Numbered from the stretch's first letter, positions 1 to 9,075 are shown. The stretch is 64,000 nt of DNA from Dyadobacter chenhuakuii (GCF_023821985.2 NZ_CP098805.1:2232001-2296000); one strand, 5' to 3'. Program-made: numbers and translations. Notes: generated by a model from the letters alone, not told the origin.

Positions 1-298
1 CTACAAGTGCCAGTCCCGGAATCGCCACAAACCTACCTAACACATCCAATGCATCCGAGATCCTGGTTACCTGTAGCTTTTTACCTTTTCCTAAACCCGA
101 TTCTCTTTTATCGTCATAGTCTTTATCATGATAATGATAAAGTCTTTCGCTCGTTTCTTCTGACATGATCAGCGTAATTTCCTCCGCTTCATAGCCAAGT
201 TTTAACAATGCCTTATATGCGTTTTCCGCATCTGTTCTGGTCGCAAATACACTCGTTACGGTATTGACGCTTCTTTTGGTATGTGTGCTGTTCATCAT
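1..298 (-). CDS. Stress-type protein (YflT/GsiB-like N-terminal domain), 3' end outside window
   Basis: Read on the minus strand, an open frame starts at ATG 298 and runs off the left edge after 99 codons, so the C-terminus is missing. A good Shine-Dalgarno-like GAGGAGAG lies just upstream, and a second in-frame ATG follows directly at 295. The N-terminus (TSVFATRTDAENAYKALLKL, then a GYEAEEITLIMSEE-type stretch) resembles the small domain of general stress protein 17M/YflT-type proteins, in which a ferredoxin-like fold is often followed by a glycine-rich hydrophobic segment. The visible end, VGRFVAIPGLALV-like, is turning hydrophobic as expected. The family call is by pattern and function is unknown. 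Confidence 0.6.
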   Translation of the reverse strand, partial: MMNSTHTKRSVNTVTSVFATRTDAENAYKALLKLGYEAEEITLIMSEETSERLYHYHDKDYDDKRESGLGKGKKLQVTRISDALDVLGRFVAIPGLALV

Positions 299-574
299 CT
301 CTCTCCTCGTAATAGTTCAACATCTACTTAAATAATTTATGCGCTCAGAGTAAAGAACCGTTCCATCAGCGAAATGCGTGATTATATTCCTGAAAGAGCT
401 GTGAGTGTGGAACCGACTGATTTTTACGTTATTATACGTCAGGTTACATGTGGCTTTTGTTCTACATCGTAACAAAAGACATCGCAAAAAGAGTATTTAC
501 AAATTCAGTAAGCCTTATCAACAATGCCAGACTAAAACTGGCACGAACCGATTTCAATCACTAACATCTTCTAT

Positions 575-1360
575 ATGAAGCAGATTTTTTCCAGAATAAA
601 AATGGCTGTTACGGTCCAGGGCATACTTGCCTTTGCATTTGTGGCGGTGTCTCATGCACAGGTGGGCGTTGGGACGAAGGCGCCGAAAGGTGCGGAGGTT
701 TTCATGGACGGCAGCCGCAAAATGCTGGATGAGAAGTGGATTTACTGGGAAGGTCCGCGCTTTTCGGCCAAGCCTCCTATCAAATGGACCGTAGTAAACG
801 ATCCGGTGGACAAAGGAACGGTTATCAACTGCAACGATCCAGCATCTGCTGGCGGAAAGTACGGCTCCGCGGACATTGTTACCAAAAAGCAGTTTAAGGA
901 TTTCCGCGCTCACGTCGAATTCCTTATTACCAAAGAAGGCGGCAATAGCGGCGTTTATTTACAAAACCGTTACGAAATCCAGGTTTTGGACGGGGATACC
1001 ACTTCTCACGGAATGGCTGCGGTGATCAACGAGTCCAGGTCACCTTATGCCGCTTATAATGGCATAGGCAAGTGGAATTCCTATGACATTCTGTTCCGGG
1101 CGGCTCGTTTTAAGGAAGGCAAGCTGGTTGAAAAGCCTATGGTAACATTGTATTTCAATGGTAAAAAGGTTCATACCAATCAGCAGATCAGCCAGGTTTG
1201 GGGTGGTCCTAATTCCGGAATCGATGGTGGAAATGATGGAGGAAAAGGCATTACAGACACACCGGGTGGGTTGAAACTGCAATCCGAAGGCCATGATGTT
1301 TACTACCGGAATATCTGGATAAAAGAGGAATCCCTGGATAAACCAAATACTGATTTTTAA
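575..1360 (+). CDS. Secreted DUF1080 (3-keto-disaccharide hydrolase-like) protein
   Basis: A 261-residue protein with an N-terminal signal peptide (hydrophobic VQGILAFAFVAVSHA, cleavage expected before Q29), so periplasmic or exported. The mature part is a DUF1080 concanavalin-like beta-sandwich: the series FRAHVEFLITKEGGNSGVYLQ, YEIQVLDG and YYRNIWIKE is typical of the family. Some members hydrolyse 3-keto-glycosides made by sugar 3-oxidation, others are only inferred sugar-binding proteins, so the substrate here is not known. The start at 575 has no Shine-Dalgarno; an in-frame ATG at 602 would shorten the signal peptide. A small inverted repeat (TGCCAG 525-530 / CTGGCA 538-543) lies 30 bases upstream. 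It is followed by its own terminator. Confidence 0.82.
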   Translation: MKQIFSRIKMAVTVQGILAFAFVAVSHAQVGVGTKAPKGAEVFMDGSRKMLDEKWIYWEGPRFSAKPPIKWTVVNDPVDKGTVINCNDPASAGGKYGSADIVTKKQFKDFRAHVEFLITKEGGNSGVYLQNRYEIQVLDGDTTSHGMAAVINESRSPYAAYNGIGKWNSYDILFRAARFKEGKLVEKPMVTLYFNGKKVHTNQQISQVWGGPNSGIDGGNDGGKGITDTPGGLKLQSEGHDVYYRNIWIKEESLDKPNTDF

Positions 1361-1380
1361 AGAAAATAACCGTTGTTAGA

Positions 1381-1413
1381 GCCTGCCTGATTTTTCGGGC
1401 AGGCATTTTTTTT
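1381..1413 (+). terminator. Rho-independent terminator of the DUF1080 gene
   Basis: Stem GCCTGCC (1381-1387) pairs with GGCAGGC (1398-1404), followed by A and a run of eight T (1406-1413). It lies 20 bases after the stop codon. Confidence 0.85.
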
Positions 1414-1477
1414 GGGCAATTTGCAGGGCATTGACCAGCAACATTGGCATGAAAATATTGTTTTCGGGAGTTTTTAA

Positions 1478-1503
1478 ACACGAACGTCTTAATACACGAA
1501 CGT
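1478..1503 (+). repeat. Direct repeat ACACGAACGT x2 before the SDR gene
   Basis: ACACGAACGT occurs at 1478-1487 and again at 1494-1503, 16 bases apart start to start, ending one base before the ATG at 1505. A regulator-binding or translational role is possible but unproven; the position next to the start codon is unusual. Confidence 0.5.
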
Positions 1504-1504
1504 T

Positions 1505-2269
1505 ATGATCGCTGAAAACTTCAATTTAAAAGGAAAAACTGCGCTGGTAACCGGTTCGAGCCAGGGAATCGGCGAAGGCATTGCACTGGCCCTGGCCGAA
1601 TATGGCGCAAATGTCATTCTGCATTGCAGGAGCGACGAAGATGAGGCCGAAAAAGTGGCAGAAAGAATCAGGGAATTGGGGGTCAAATGTTCCGTTGTCC
1701 AGTCGGACCTTGCGAAGGCCAATGTTGCTTCTGAAATTTTTGATCATGCTAAACAAAACGGACAGCATGTGGACATTCTCGTACTGAATGCTTCTGTCCA
1801 GATTCCGAAGAACTGGGAAGAAATTCGTTTCGAGGACTTTGACACACAGATTAATGCCAACTTCCGGTCTACGCTCTTGCTTATCCAGCAATTCGCTCCG
1901 CTGATGATCCAGAATGGCTGGGGACGCATTGTGACATTAGGCAGCGTACAGCAAACCAGGCCGCATCCTTCCATGCTCGTTTATGCTGCTACAAAATCGG
2001 CTGTTCTTAATATGGTGCAAAATCTGGCCATGCAGTTCGCAGACAAAGGCGTGACCGTTAATAATCTGGCTCCCGGCGTCATCGGAACGCCACGACTCGA
2101 ACAGGATGTTCCGGAGGTGGAAGAAAGGATTAACAAGCGCTTGGAAACGCCTTCGGGCCAGATTGGTGACCCGAAGGATTGTGCTGCCATGGCCGTTTTA
2201 TTGTGTTCCGAAGCCGGGCGCTTCATCACGGGCCAGAATATTAATGTTGATGGCGGATTAAGCCTCTGA
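1505..2269 (+). CDS. Short-chain dehydrogenase/reductase (SDR)
   Basis: A classical SDR of 254 residues, the usual length. The Rossmann motif TGSSQGIG (residues 17-24) binds NAD(P); the NAS segment appears as LVLNASVQ; catalytic Ser is in VTLGSVQ and the catalytic YxxxK as YAATK; the C-terminus ends in the family-typical FITGQNINVDGG. It probably reduces a keto group or oxidises an alcohol of a small metabolite or sugar, with a cytoplasmic location (no signal). Its closest look-alikes are FabG/glucose-dehydrogenase-like SDRs, but it is not in a fatty-acid operon, so the substrate cannot be given. It converges on the next gene with one base between the stops, so the two cannot both be followed by a dedicated terminator. 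Confidence 0.9.
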   Translation: MIAENFNLKGKTALVTGSSQGIGEGIALALAEYGANVILHCRSDEDEAEKVAERIRELGVKCSVVQSDLAKANVASEIFDHAKQNGQHVDILVLNASVQIPKNWEEIRFEDFDTQINANFRSTLLLIQQFAPLMIQNGWGRIVTLGSVQQTRPHPSMLVYAATKSAVLNMVQNLAMQFADKGVTVNNLAPGVIGTPRLEQDVPEVEERINKRLETPSGQIGDPKDCAAMAVLLCSEAGRFITGQNINVDGGLSL

Positions 2270-2270
2270 C

Positions 2271-3554
2271 TTATTTTTTCTTGTAATCAATTTTAAAAAT
2301 AGTGCCGTTCAGGTCGTCGGTCACGTAAAGTGCGCCGTCCGGTCCTTGTGCGAGACCGCATGGGCGATGCTGGATCGGGCCGGTTGGTTTAGCCAGGTCC
2401 GTTCCGGCAAAATTATCCGCAAAAATTTCCCATTTGCCAGGCTTACCATTCACAAATGGCACAAATGCAACCAGATAGCCTTTTTTCAGTTCAGCAGACT
2501 GGCTGTGAAATGCAATGAATGCGCCATTTTTATATCTCGCCGGAAACTGGTTACCAGTGTAAAACATGATCGCATTAGGACCGAGATGCGCCGGAAATGC
2601 AACCAGAGGATTGATCGCTTTTTCACCCGCCGTTTTCTTGCCATCACCGCCGTACTCCGGTGCAAGGATCTTTTTGTTCTGGAAATGGTCGTAGTAAATG
2701 TAGGGCCAGCCCGCATCGTCGCCTTCTTTTAATCTGTAAAGCGTTTCAGCAGGAAGTTCAGCACTTTGTTTTGGAGTGTAGTATTGAGGGTAAAAATCGT
2801 CAAACTTTCCACGCCCGTGCACGGTTGCGTACAATGCATTTGTTTTTTGATCCCAGTCAATTCCAACTGCATTCTTCACACCCGTCGCGAAACGTACGCC
2901 GTCCGAAAAAGTCTGTCCGGCTTTATCCGCCTTGAATTTCCAGACTCCGCCCGCAGAATCCAGGATCGTGCAGGGCGACATTCCCTTGCCCGACCCGGCT
3001 TCACGGCAATTGTCACTGTATGAACCCACTGTAACATAAATGTTACCCGCATTATCCAGCGTGATCGGCTTGGCATTGTCGCGGCCATGATCGGTCAGTC
3101 CCTCAATGATCTTTTCCGGTTTTTCAAAATCGACGACTTCTTCCTTATCATTCAGTTTATAACGAAAAACGCCTTTGTTGGAAGAGCTGTATAAATAACC
3201 GTTTTTGATTGCAATGCCCGTTCCCTGGTAATCCCCGAAAAGCGTTTTGCTCTCAATTTCACCATCGCCGTTTGTATCTTTGATGTGGTAAATCCCTTTT
3301 CCGTCTTTCAGCTTGGAAAGCTTCACATACATATCACCATTTTTCCCGATCACCATGTGCCGGGTAGCGCCGAGGTCTGTTGCCAGGATTTTTGCTGAAA
3401 AGCCGGCGGGCAGTTTAAGCTTAGCTGCTTCAATCGGGAATTTTTTGTTACCGGATGTAGGAGGATTAGCCGGAACATTTGTGTAAGCAAACAAGCCGGT
3501 GGCGCCTGCTAATGCCAGAAATGCCCCTGTGATTTTTGATAATTTTTTGCTCAT
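2271..3554 (-). CDS. Secreted sorbosone dehydrogenase-like beta-propeller protein
   Basis: A 427-residue protein with an N-terminal hydrophobic export signal (KITGAFLALAGATGLFAY), followed by repeated propeller blades such as YVKLSKLKDGKGIYHIKDTN, ITLDNAGNIYVTVG and CGLAQGPDGALYVTDD. This is the pattern of the soluble aldose/sorbosone dehydrogenase (PQQ-dependent GDH/YliI-like) family, which oxidises sugars in the periplasm with PQQ. PQQ binding was not established here and no PQQ biosynthesis genes are in the window, so it could equally be a propeller without cofactor. It has no cytochrome domain of its own. Neighbouring genes for a DUF1080 protein, a sugar epimerase and exported cytochromes fit a carbohydrate-oxidation setting (inference). 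Confidence 0.75.
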   Translation of the reverse strand: MSKKLSKITGAFLALAGATGLFAYTNVPANPPTSGNKKFPIEAAKLKLPAGFSAKILATDLGATRHMVIGKNGDMYVKLSKLKDGKGIYHIKDTNGDGEIESKTLFGDYQGTGIAIKNGYLYSSSNKGVFRYKLNDKEEVVDFEKPEKIIEGLTDHGRDNAKPITLDNAGNIYVTVGSYSDNCREAGSGKGMSPCTILDSAGGVWKFKADKAGQTFSDGVRFATGVKNAVGIDWDQKTNALYATVHGRGKFDDFYPQYYTPKQSAELPAETLYRLKEGDDAGWPYIYYDHFQNKKILAPEYGGDGKKTAGEKAINPLVAFPAHLGPNAIMFYTGNQFPARYKNGAFIAFHSQSAELKKGYLVAFVPFVNGKPGKWEIFADNFAGTDLAKPTGPIQHRPCGLAQGPDGALYVTDDLNGTIFKIDYKKK

Positions 3555-3772
3555 GCAATGAGTAATAATGAGTTAAATAAATAAAAAGCTGACCGCCGTG
3601 CGGACAAATTCGGTGTCTATATTAGAAAGCATTTCACCGAAACTTTATTACTTGTTGTGCCCGCTCAATTTTCCTTATATAAATGTAAATTGGAATGATT
3701 TTTTTTAACATATTTGAACCGTAGAACTAGAAAAACCTCGCTTACAACCAGCAAACCAATAAATTTTGAGCT

Positions 3773-4102
3773 ATGAATCCATATGACGATGATGACGATG
3801 AATTGTTTGACGACGATTTGCCAGGAAATTATCCCGCGGAGGAAGACATTTTTCGTCAGGGCCTGATTGATCCGGATATTGATCCTGAGGACATTTCAAA
3901 AGTAAAGAGTGAAATCGAACTGGAATCGGATGACTGGAATGAAAAATCTTTCGACGATGATCTGATCGGCGACGACCTGGACGTTCCGGGATCAGAGGAC
4001 GATGACGAGGACGAAATGATCGGCAGAGAAGACGAAGAAAACAATTATTACAGCCTCGGCGGAGACAATCACGATAACCTGGAAGAAAACCAGGGCGACT
4101 AG
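3773..4102 (+). CDS. Small, highly acidic protein of unknown function
   Basis: A 109-residue protein dominated by Asp and Glu (runs such as DDDDDELFDDD near the N-terminus and EDDDEDE around residue 80). There is no signal peptide, no membrane segment and no cysteine. Such composition points to a disordered, strongly negative protein; the family is not recognised. It is followed directly by a terminator and preceded by a 218-base intergenic region shared with the divergent propeller gene, so it looks like a single-gene transcription unit. The complementary strand also gives an open frame, expected from the GAN-rich codons, and that is taken as a shadow. Possible roles (chaperone-like, cation or basic-protein binding) are speculation. 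Confidence 0.7.
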   Translation: MNPYDDDDDELFDDDLPGNYPAEEDIFRQGLIDPDIDPEDISKVKSEIELESDDWNEKSFDDDLIGDDLDVPGSEDDDEDEMIGREDEENNYYSLGGDNHDNLEENQGD

Positions 4103-4121
4103 TCTCTTCAAACATATTCAT

Positions 4122-4153
4122 AAAACCGGACAACCCCCTTGCCCGGTTTTTTT
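4122..4153 (+). terminator. Rho-independent terminator of the acidic-protein gene
   Basis: AAAACCGG (4122-4129) pairs with CCGGTTTT (4143-4150) and the T run continues to 4153. It lies 20 bases after the stop at 4102. Confidence 0.8.
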
Positions 4154-4191
4154 ATGTCCGGATTCGCCATAAGTATGATTAGTCGGCCGTA

Positions 4192-4199
4192 TACTTTTG
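4192..4199 (+). promoter_or_regulatory. TAnnTTTG -7 element for the epimerase gene
   Basis: TACTTTTG matches the Bacteroidota -7 consensus TAnnTTTG exactly and lies 18 bases before the ATG at 4218. No convincing -33 TTTG is seen at the usual distance. The position argues that translation starts at 4218 and not at the upstream TTG at 4197, which would lie inside the promoter. Confidence 0.55.
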
Positions 4200-4217
4200 C
4201 TAAAAACGAATTGGAAC

Positions 4218-5396
4218 ATGGCCGAATTTACTCCCGAAGCTTTCAAGAAAGAATTGATCAGCATCCTTACTTATTGGGAAAAACACGGCCCTGACCCAGA
4301 AAACGGCGGATTTTATGGTCGGGTGAATTATGAAAATCAGCCTGTTAAAGATGCTGATCGCTCGGTTGTATTGACAGGACGTATTTTATGGACTTATTCA
4401 CTCGCACACCGGCTGTTCAAAGAAGCCAAATATCTGACATTGGCCGACCGCGCTTACCAGCAACTGGTAAAGCATTTTTTTGATCCTGAGCATGGTGGCG
4501 TTTATTGGTCTGTGAAAGCGGACGGAACGCCTTTGGAAACCAAAAAACAGATCTACGGCAATGCATTTGCCATGTACGGACTCAGCGAATATTTCCGCGT
4601 TACACATTTTCAGCCTGCATTGGATAAGGCCAAAGAACTGTTTAATGTCATCGAAAAACACGCATTTGACCCGGTTAATGGCGGCTACCGCGAAGCATTT
4701 GCCCGCGACTGGTCCGGCACAGACGATTACATTCTGAGCAAAAGTCCCTGGATCAAAAGTATGAACACGCATTTGCACCTGGTGGAGGCATATGCCAATT
4801 TATACAGCGTATGGCCGGATCCGAAATTGAAAAAACAAACTGCTAACATGCTGGAATCGATCATTACCAGGATCGTGAACCCGAAAACGAACAGTATGGA
4901 GCTGTTTTTTGACGAAAAATGGAAATCGAAAGACCACATTGTTTCCTATGGGCACGACATTGAAGCTTCCTGGCTTTTATTTGAAACTGCGGAAATCCTG
5001 CACGATGAGCGCCTGATTGGCAAACTCAAAAAAGTGGCGATCGCGATGGCCGATTCCGCGAGTAAGGGACTGGCAGCGGACGGCGCGCTGAATTACGAAT
5101 TTGATCCTGAAACAAAACATTTACAAACCGACCGTTCCTGGTGGGTTTTGGCGGAACAAATGGTTGGATTTTACAATGCTTACCAGCTGACCAAAGAGGA
5201 ACAATATAAAGTTAAGGCTGAACGCAGCTGGGATTACATCGTAGGGAAGCTCGTAGATCACGAAAAAGGTGAATGGCACGGCACCGTCAAGGCCGACGGC
5301 ACGCCCGTGAAAGGCGACAAGATCAACTTCTGGAAATGTCCTTATCACAATGCGCGCGCATGTGCGGAAATGTTAAGACGCGTCTCTAAAAGCTAG
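4218..5396 (+). CDS. N-acylglucosamine/cellobiose 2-epimerase family enzyme
   Basis: A 392-residue cytoplasmic (alpha/alpha)6-barrel protein of the AGE family. Visible family features are RILWTYSLAHR near the N-terminus, the His-bearing MNTHLHLVEAYANLY, the SYGHDIEASWLLFE segment, and the C-terminal INFWKCPYHNARAC. Cellobiose 2-epimerases interconvert the reducing-end glucose and mannose of beta-1,4-disaccharides; length and motifs favour this over the GlcNAc 2-epimerase (renin-binding) branch, though the two cannot be split with certainty by eye. The frame is open from a TTG at 4197, but ATG 4218 (MAEFTPEAFK) is preferred since a -7 promoter element ends at 4199. It converges on the LRR cytochrome gene with 7 bases between stops. 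Confidence 0.85.
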   Translation: MAEFTPEAFKKELISILTYWEKHGPDPENGGFYGRVNYENQPVKDADRSVVLTGRILWTYSLAHRLFKEAKYLTLADRAYQQLVKHFFDPEHGGVYWSVKADGTPLETKKQIYGNAFAMYGLSEYFRVTHFQPALDKAKELFNVIEKHAFDPVNGGYREAFARDWSGTDDYILSKSPWIKSMNTHLHLVEAYANLYSVWPDPKLKKQTANMLESIITRIVNPKTNSMELFFDEKWKSKDHIVSYGHDIEASWLLFETAEILHDERLIGKLKKVAIAMADSASKGLAADGALNYEFDPETKHLQTDRSWWVLAEQMVGFYNAYQLTKEEQYKVKAERSWDYIVGKLVDHEKGEWHGTVKADGTPVKGDKINFWKCPYHNARACAEMLRRVSKS

Positions 5397-5403
5397 AATG
5401 CAG

Positions 5404-7575
5404 CTAATTAAGGAACATTTCATCCACCAGCAGCAGTGCTTTATTGCCTTTGCTTCTGTGCCAGTCCGGAATTTTGTTTAATGGTTTCGCGATGATTTTC
5501 AGGTAAGAAACACTCTGTGGCTTGAATGTTCCTTCCACGGTTTGCAAACTGGGTCTATCGCCTTTTTTCGGCATTTTCGCCTTGAACCTCGTCAGCAATT
5601 TCAGATTTTGTGCATTATCACCACCCCATATTTCAATCGATTCGGGAGGGAAAATGCCAGTATCCTCTTCTACCATATAATGCACACCGAGGGACGATAA
5701 CAGGATCGGTTTTTTGAATTCTGAAATAAATGCCATGTCATTGTCCTTCACACCGGCCCAGTTGTTGGCCCAGGCGGGATTGTTTGCTCCGATAGCGCCC
5801 AGTTTATGATCGAAAAACGTCTTCGCTCCCTCTGCCTGGTGAACGCGGTTTAGCGGCGCTAACAAGTTGACGCTGTCTGGGTTATAGGCACTTTTGAAAA
5901 ACTCAAAAACAGCCAGATCGCTTCCATACCAGCCATCTTTATATGCTTTGGCTTTAATAGTCCCGCTTTTGGTAACCAGCATTTTATCAAACAACGGCGA
6001 CTTGACGCTGTCCGGCTCCGAACCATCGGTCGTGTAACGAATGTCTACATTCTTGATCGTGTGCCTGAGCTCTAAATCAAGCGATTTTGCAAAAATCGTG
6101 GAGCTGTTTTTTACCTGTGGCGGGTTAAGTTTCAAAGGACTTTTGCCATCGTCTTTGAACCCGCCGATGATGTCAATGTTCTTATTCGCCTTTTGTAGGT
6201 TCTGCACGTCCGCAGCAGTCAGCTTCGTGTCCCAGACCGCAACTGTTTTCAGTGGTTTAAGATTCGGCAATAATGCTTTCAGATCATTGAAATCGACTTT
6301 TGTACCGGACAATGTCAGGTTTTCCAGTTGTTTCAATGATGATAATGTCTTTAAACCATCGGCCGTAACATCTGTAAAGTTCAGGTCGAGCCGGCGCAGG
6401 TTTTCAAATTGCGTAATGCTTTTTAAATCCGCATCTTTTACAGGCATTTTATTGAGATTCAATGATATAACTTGCTGTTTGATCTCGCTTAGTTCATCCA
6501 GTTGCTTCACATCATATGTTGCGCTGTTGTAAATGTTCACAGCGAGTGCGGGGGATTCCCGGGCAAGCGGCAAAATCGTGCGGTAATCTGTATTCAGTTT
6601 CGCAATAGTTTCTTCATCAGCAGCATCAAATTGGTAGTCTGTCTCCTGTTCAACCGGCTTCAAGTAGGCAGTGGAAAATATCCTAAGTGAATCGTTTGCA
6701 GGCAATTCGGTGAGTTTTTTCTTAAAATCCGCATTCTTTTTAACCCAAAGTGTAAGCAAAGAAATCTCCTGCAATGTCAGTTGCGCCTTGCCCGTCGGAG
6801 GCATATGTTTTTTATCATCCAGGGGCAAATGCACGCGTTTCATCAGCAAGCTCATCTCGGGATTTCCAGCCACAAACAACTTTCCGGATTTGCCGCCTTT
6901 CAGCAAAGATGCAGCATCCGTCATATTCAGCTGGCCTTTCAGCTTATCCGGATTATGGCAGCTGGTGCATTTTTGTTCTAAAATCGGCTGGATCACGTGG
7001 GTAAATACAACGGCCTGCTCCAAAGGAACCGCCGCGATGGTTTTCTGACTATCGATCGGTTCCCAGATAAAGTTGCTGCCATGCGTTAATGCAGCACCAT
7101 AATGTCCCGTCATCACCAATACCGCGACCGTCAGAAAAGCGCCCGCCCTGGCAATAGGAGCCTTATACCAGGTTGTGTTCCGTACAAAATAAATGAGTGA
7201 TGCGAAAAAGAAAATGCCCGCGCCGGTCCATTTGTGGTAATCAAGAATATCGCCGGAGTAACCTTCCTCCTGCGACAAAAAAAGCCCCATCACCACCGTA
7301 ACAGCAGCGAAAAGCGAGCCTACCAGCAGCATATTTTGCAGGAAATTTTTGTAAAAAAGATTGGTCGCATACTCAGGCCGGAACCTGAAAAATTCCAGTA
7401 ACATGGCAATGAGCAAGATCACAATCGGGAAATGCAGGATCAGCGGATGCATGCGCCCGACCGTTTGCAACCACGCCGGGATGACCAGTTTGTCTTCGAA
7501 GATCAGTAAAAATAGGATGACAATATTAGAGGCAACTAATAACTGTTCTGCAAAAACCCTGAATCTTAAATGCAT
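5404..7575 (-). CDS. Membrane-anchored c-type cytochrome with leucine-rich repeats
   Basis: A 723-residue multidomain protein. Residues about 10-165 hold five hydrophobic segments, including HPLILHFPIVILLIAMLLEF (DUF2231-like). A planctomycete-type cytochrome domain follows with one haem site CTSCH (C203, C206, H207) and the GKAQLTLQEISLLTLWV ending. Residues about 330-470 are leucine-rich repeats (LRRLDLNFTDVTADGLKTL, LENLTLSGTKVDF). Then comes a chitobiase C-terminal-like segment (IRYTTDGSEPDSVKSPLF) and a discoidin-like end. The architecture suggests an inner-membrane electron carrier with a periplasmic recognition part. Third gene downstream of the DUF1549 cytochrome and DUF1501 genes, 45 bases after the latter, so probably one operon. 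Confidence 0.8.
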   Translation of the reverse strand: MHLRFRVFAEQLLVASNIVILFLLIFEDKLVIPAWLQTVGRMHPLILHFPIVILLIAMLLEFFRFRPEYATNLFYKNFLQNMLLVGSLFAAVTVVMGLFLSQEEGYSGDILDYHKWTGAGIFFFASLIYFVRNTTWYKAPIARAGAFLTVAVLVMTGHYGAALTHGSNFIWEPIDSQKTIAAVPLEQAVVFTHVIQPILEQKCTSCHNPDKLKGQLNMTDAASLLKGGKSGKLFVAGNPEMSLLMKRVHLPLDDKKHMPPTGKAQLTLQEISLLTLWVKKNADFKKKLTELPANDSLRIFSTAYLKPVEQETDYQFDAADEETIAKLNTDYRTILPLARESPALAVNIYNSATYDVKQLDELSEIKQQVISLNLNKMPVKDADLKSITQFENLRRLDLNFTDVTADGLKTLSSLKQLENLTLSGTKVDFNDLKALLPNLKPLKTVAVWDTKLTAADVQNLQKANKNIDIIGGFKDDGKSPLKLNPPQVKNSSTIFAKSLDLELRHTIKNVDIRYTTDGSEPDSVKSPLFDKMLVTKSGTIKAKAYKDGWYGSDLAVFEFFKSAYNPDSVNLLAPLNRVHQAEGAKTFFDHKLGAIGANNPAWANNWAGVKDNDMAFISEFKKPILLSSLGVHYMVEEDTGIFPPESIEIWGGDNAQNLKLLTRFKAKMPKKGDRPSLQTVEGTFKPQSVSYLKIIAKPLNKIPDWHRSKGNKALLLVDEMFLN

Positions 7576-7620
7576 TAAAATTTAGCCGATAAATTGATCA
7601 ATCGTTTACTACCAGATATT

Positions 7621-9075
7621 TTAGCTGATAATGTCTTTCACCACTTTGCCGGAAACATCCGTGAGGCGGTATCTTCTTCCCAAATGTTTGAAGATCAGTT
7701 TTTCGTGGTTCAGGCCCAGCTGATGCAGGATAGTTGCCTGGAAATCATGCACATGCACGGGATCTTTGGCAATGTTGTAGCCCAGCTCATCCGTTTCGCC
7801 GTACACCATTCCTGGTTTGATGCCACCGCCAGCCATCCATATCGTAAAGCATCTGGGATGGTGGTCCCGGCCGTAATTATCAGCCGTTAGCTTTCCCTGC
7901 GTGTAACTGGTCCGCCCAAATTCGCCGCCCCAGATCACAAGCGTTTCATCCAGTAACCCGCGCTGTTTCAGGTCAGTAACCAATGCTGCGGATGCCTGAT
8001 CTACATCCATGGCCTGTTTGGTAATCTCAAAAGGCAGATTACCATGCTGGTCCCAGCCCTGGTGATAAAGCTGCACAAAGCGTACGCCATTTTCGGATAG
8101 TTTCCTCGCCAGCAGACAGTTCGCCGCATAAGTGCCGGGGACCAGACATTCGGGTCCGTATAATTTGATAATGTCGTCCGATTCCTTGGACAAATCCATC
8201 ACCTCCGGCACGGCAGTCTGCATGCGGTAAGCCATTTCATACTGCTTGATTTTGGCTGTAATTTCGGGATCGCCAAATTCCTGGTATGAAAGCTCGTTCA
8301 GTTGCGAAAGATTGTCGAGCATATCCCGGCGATCGTGACGGTCCATTCCTTCCGGGTCGCGGAGATACAGAACCGGGTCCTCGCCCTTACTGAACTGCAC
8401 GCCCTGATGCACCGAATCCAGGAAGCCATTGGACCATAATTTGGAATAAACCCCTTGTCCGTTCCCAACGCCACGTGAGAGCAGAACCGTGAAGTTGGGC
8501 AGGTTTTTGTTCTCATTACCAAGCCCGTAGCTCAACCAGGAACCCATACTTGGCCGGTTTCCCTGCTGCGAGCCCGTTTGCAGGAAAGTTAAAGCAGGGT
8601 CATGGTTAATCGCCTCCGTGTACATGGATTTCACAAAACAGAGATCATTCACAATCTTGGCCGTATAAGGCATCAGATCACTCACCCAGGCACGCGAATC
8701 GCCATATTGTTTAAAATCTACAAATGATCCGACCAGCGGAAACGACGCCTGGTTAGCTGTCATGCCGGTCAACCGCTGCGTCCCGCGAACCGATGGCGGA
8801 ATTTCCTTTCCGAGCATTTCGCGCAATTTCGGCTTATAATCAAACAGTTCCTGCTGCGAAGGAGCGCCGTTCTGGAACATATAAATAACCCTTTTGGCTT
8901 TCGGTGCAAAATGCGGAATGCCGGGCGCTAAACCGTCTTCCTCAAATCCTCCGCCTTTCAACAGATCGGGCATAAGCAAAGAGCCTAATGCCACACCGCC
9001 AATTCCGAGGCTCATGGAAGACAAAAAACGTCTCCTGTTGAAGTTGAACCCGTGCTCTAATATTTCCTTTTCCAT
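7621..9075 (-). CDS. Tat-exported DUF1501 protein
   Basis: A 484-residue DUF1501 protein, an alkaline-phosphatase-fold relative of sulfatases. The N-terminus has a twin-arginine signal (NRRRFLSSMSLGIGGVALGSLL), so export is folded, by Tat, possibly with a bound metal. Family-typical segments are MFQNGAPSQQELFDYKPKL, QTGSQQGNRPSMGSWLSYGLG, FVQLYHQGWDQHGNLP and the C-terminal WGGEFGRTSYTQG followed by YGRDHHPRCF. The family lacks the sulfatase formylglycine motif and its activity is unknown. It sits 40 bases after the DUF1549/DUF1553 cytochrome gene, the partner with which DUF1501 genes almost always travel in Planctomycetes and some Bacteroidota. Confidence 0.88.
   Translation of the reverse strand: MEKEILEHGFNFNRRRFLSSMSLGIGGVALGSLLMPDLLKGGGFEEDGLAPGIPHFAPKAKRVIYMFQNGAPSQQELFDYKPKLREMLGKEIPPSVRGTQRLTGMTANQASFPLVGSFVDFKQYGDSRAWVSDLMPYTAKIVNDLCFVKSMYTEAINHDPALTFLQTGSQQGNRPSMGSWLSYGLGNENKNLPNFTVLLSRGVGNGQGVYSKLWSNGFLDSVHQGVQFSKGEDPVLYLRDPEGMDRHDRRDMLDNLSQLNELSYQEFGDPEITAKIKQYEMAYRMQTAVPEVMDLSKESDDIIKLYGPECLVPGTYAANCLLARKLSENGVRFVQLYHQGWDQHGNLPFEITKQAMDVDQASAALVTDLKQRGLLDETLVIWGGEFGRTSYTQGKLTADNYGRDHHPRCFTIWMAGGGIKPGMVYGETDELGYNIAKDPVHVHDFQATILHQLGLNHEKLIFKHLGRRYRLTDVSGKVVKDIIS

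Noticed and set aside
454..478. Inverted repeat CTTTTGTT / AACAAAAG as a terminator
   Set aside because: The stem is A/T-rich with a 9-base loop and no T run; it lies between two divergent genes where no transcript ends.
6041..6532. Open frame of 163 codons on the plus strand
   Set aside because: Antisense to the LRR cytochrome and low-complexity Ser/Phe-rich, a shadow of the leucine-rich repeat codons.
7621..9075. DUF1501 protein as an active sulfatase
   Set aside because: The family shares the fold, but the formylglycine motif C/S-x-P-x-R was not found.
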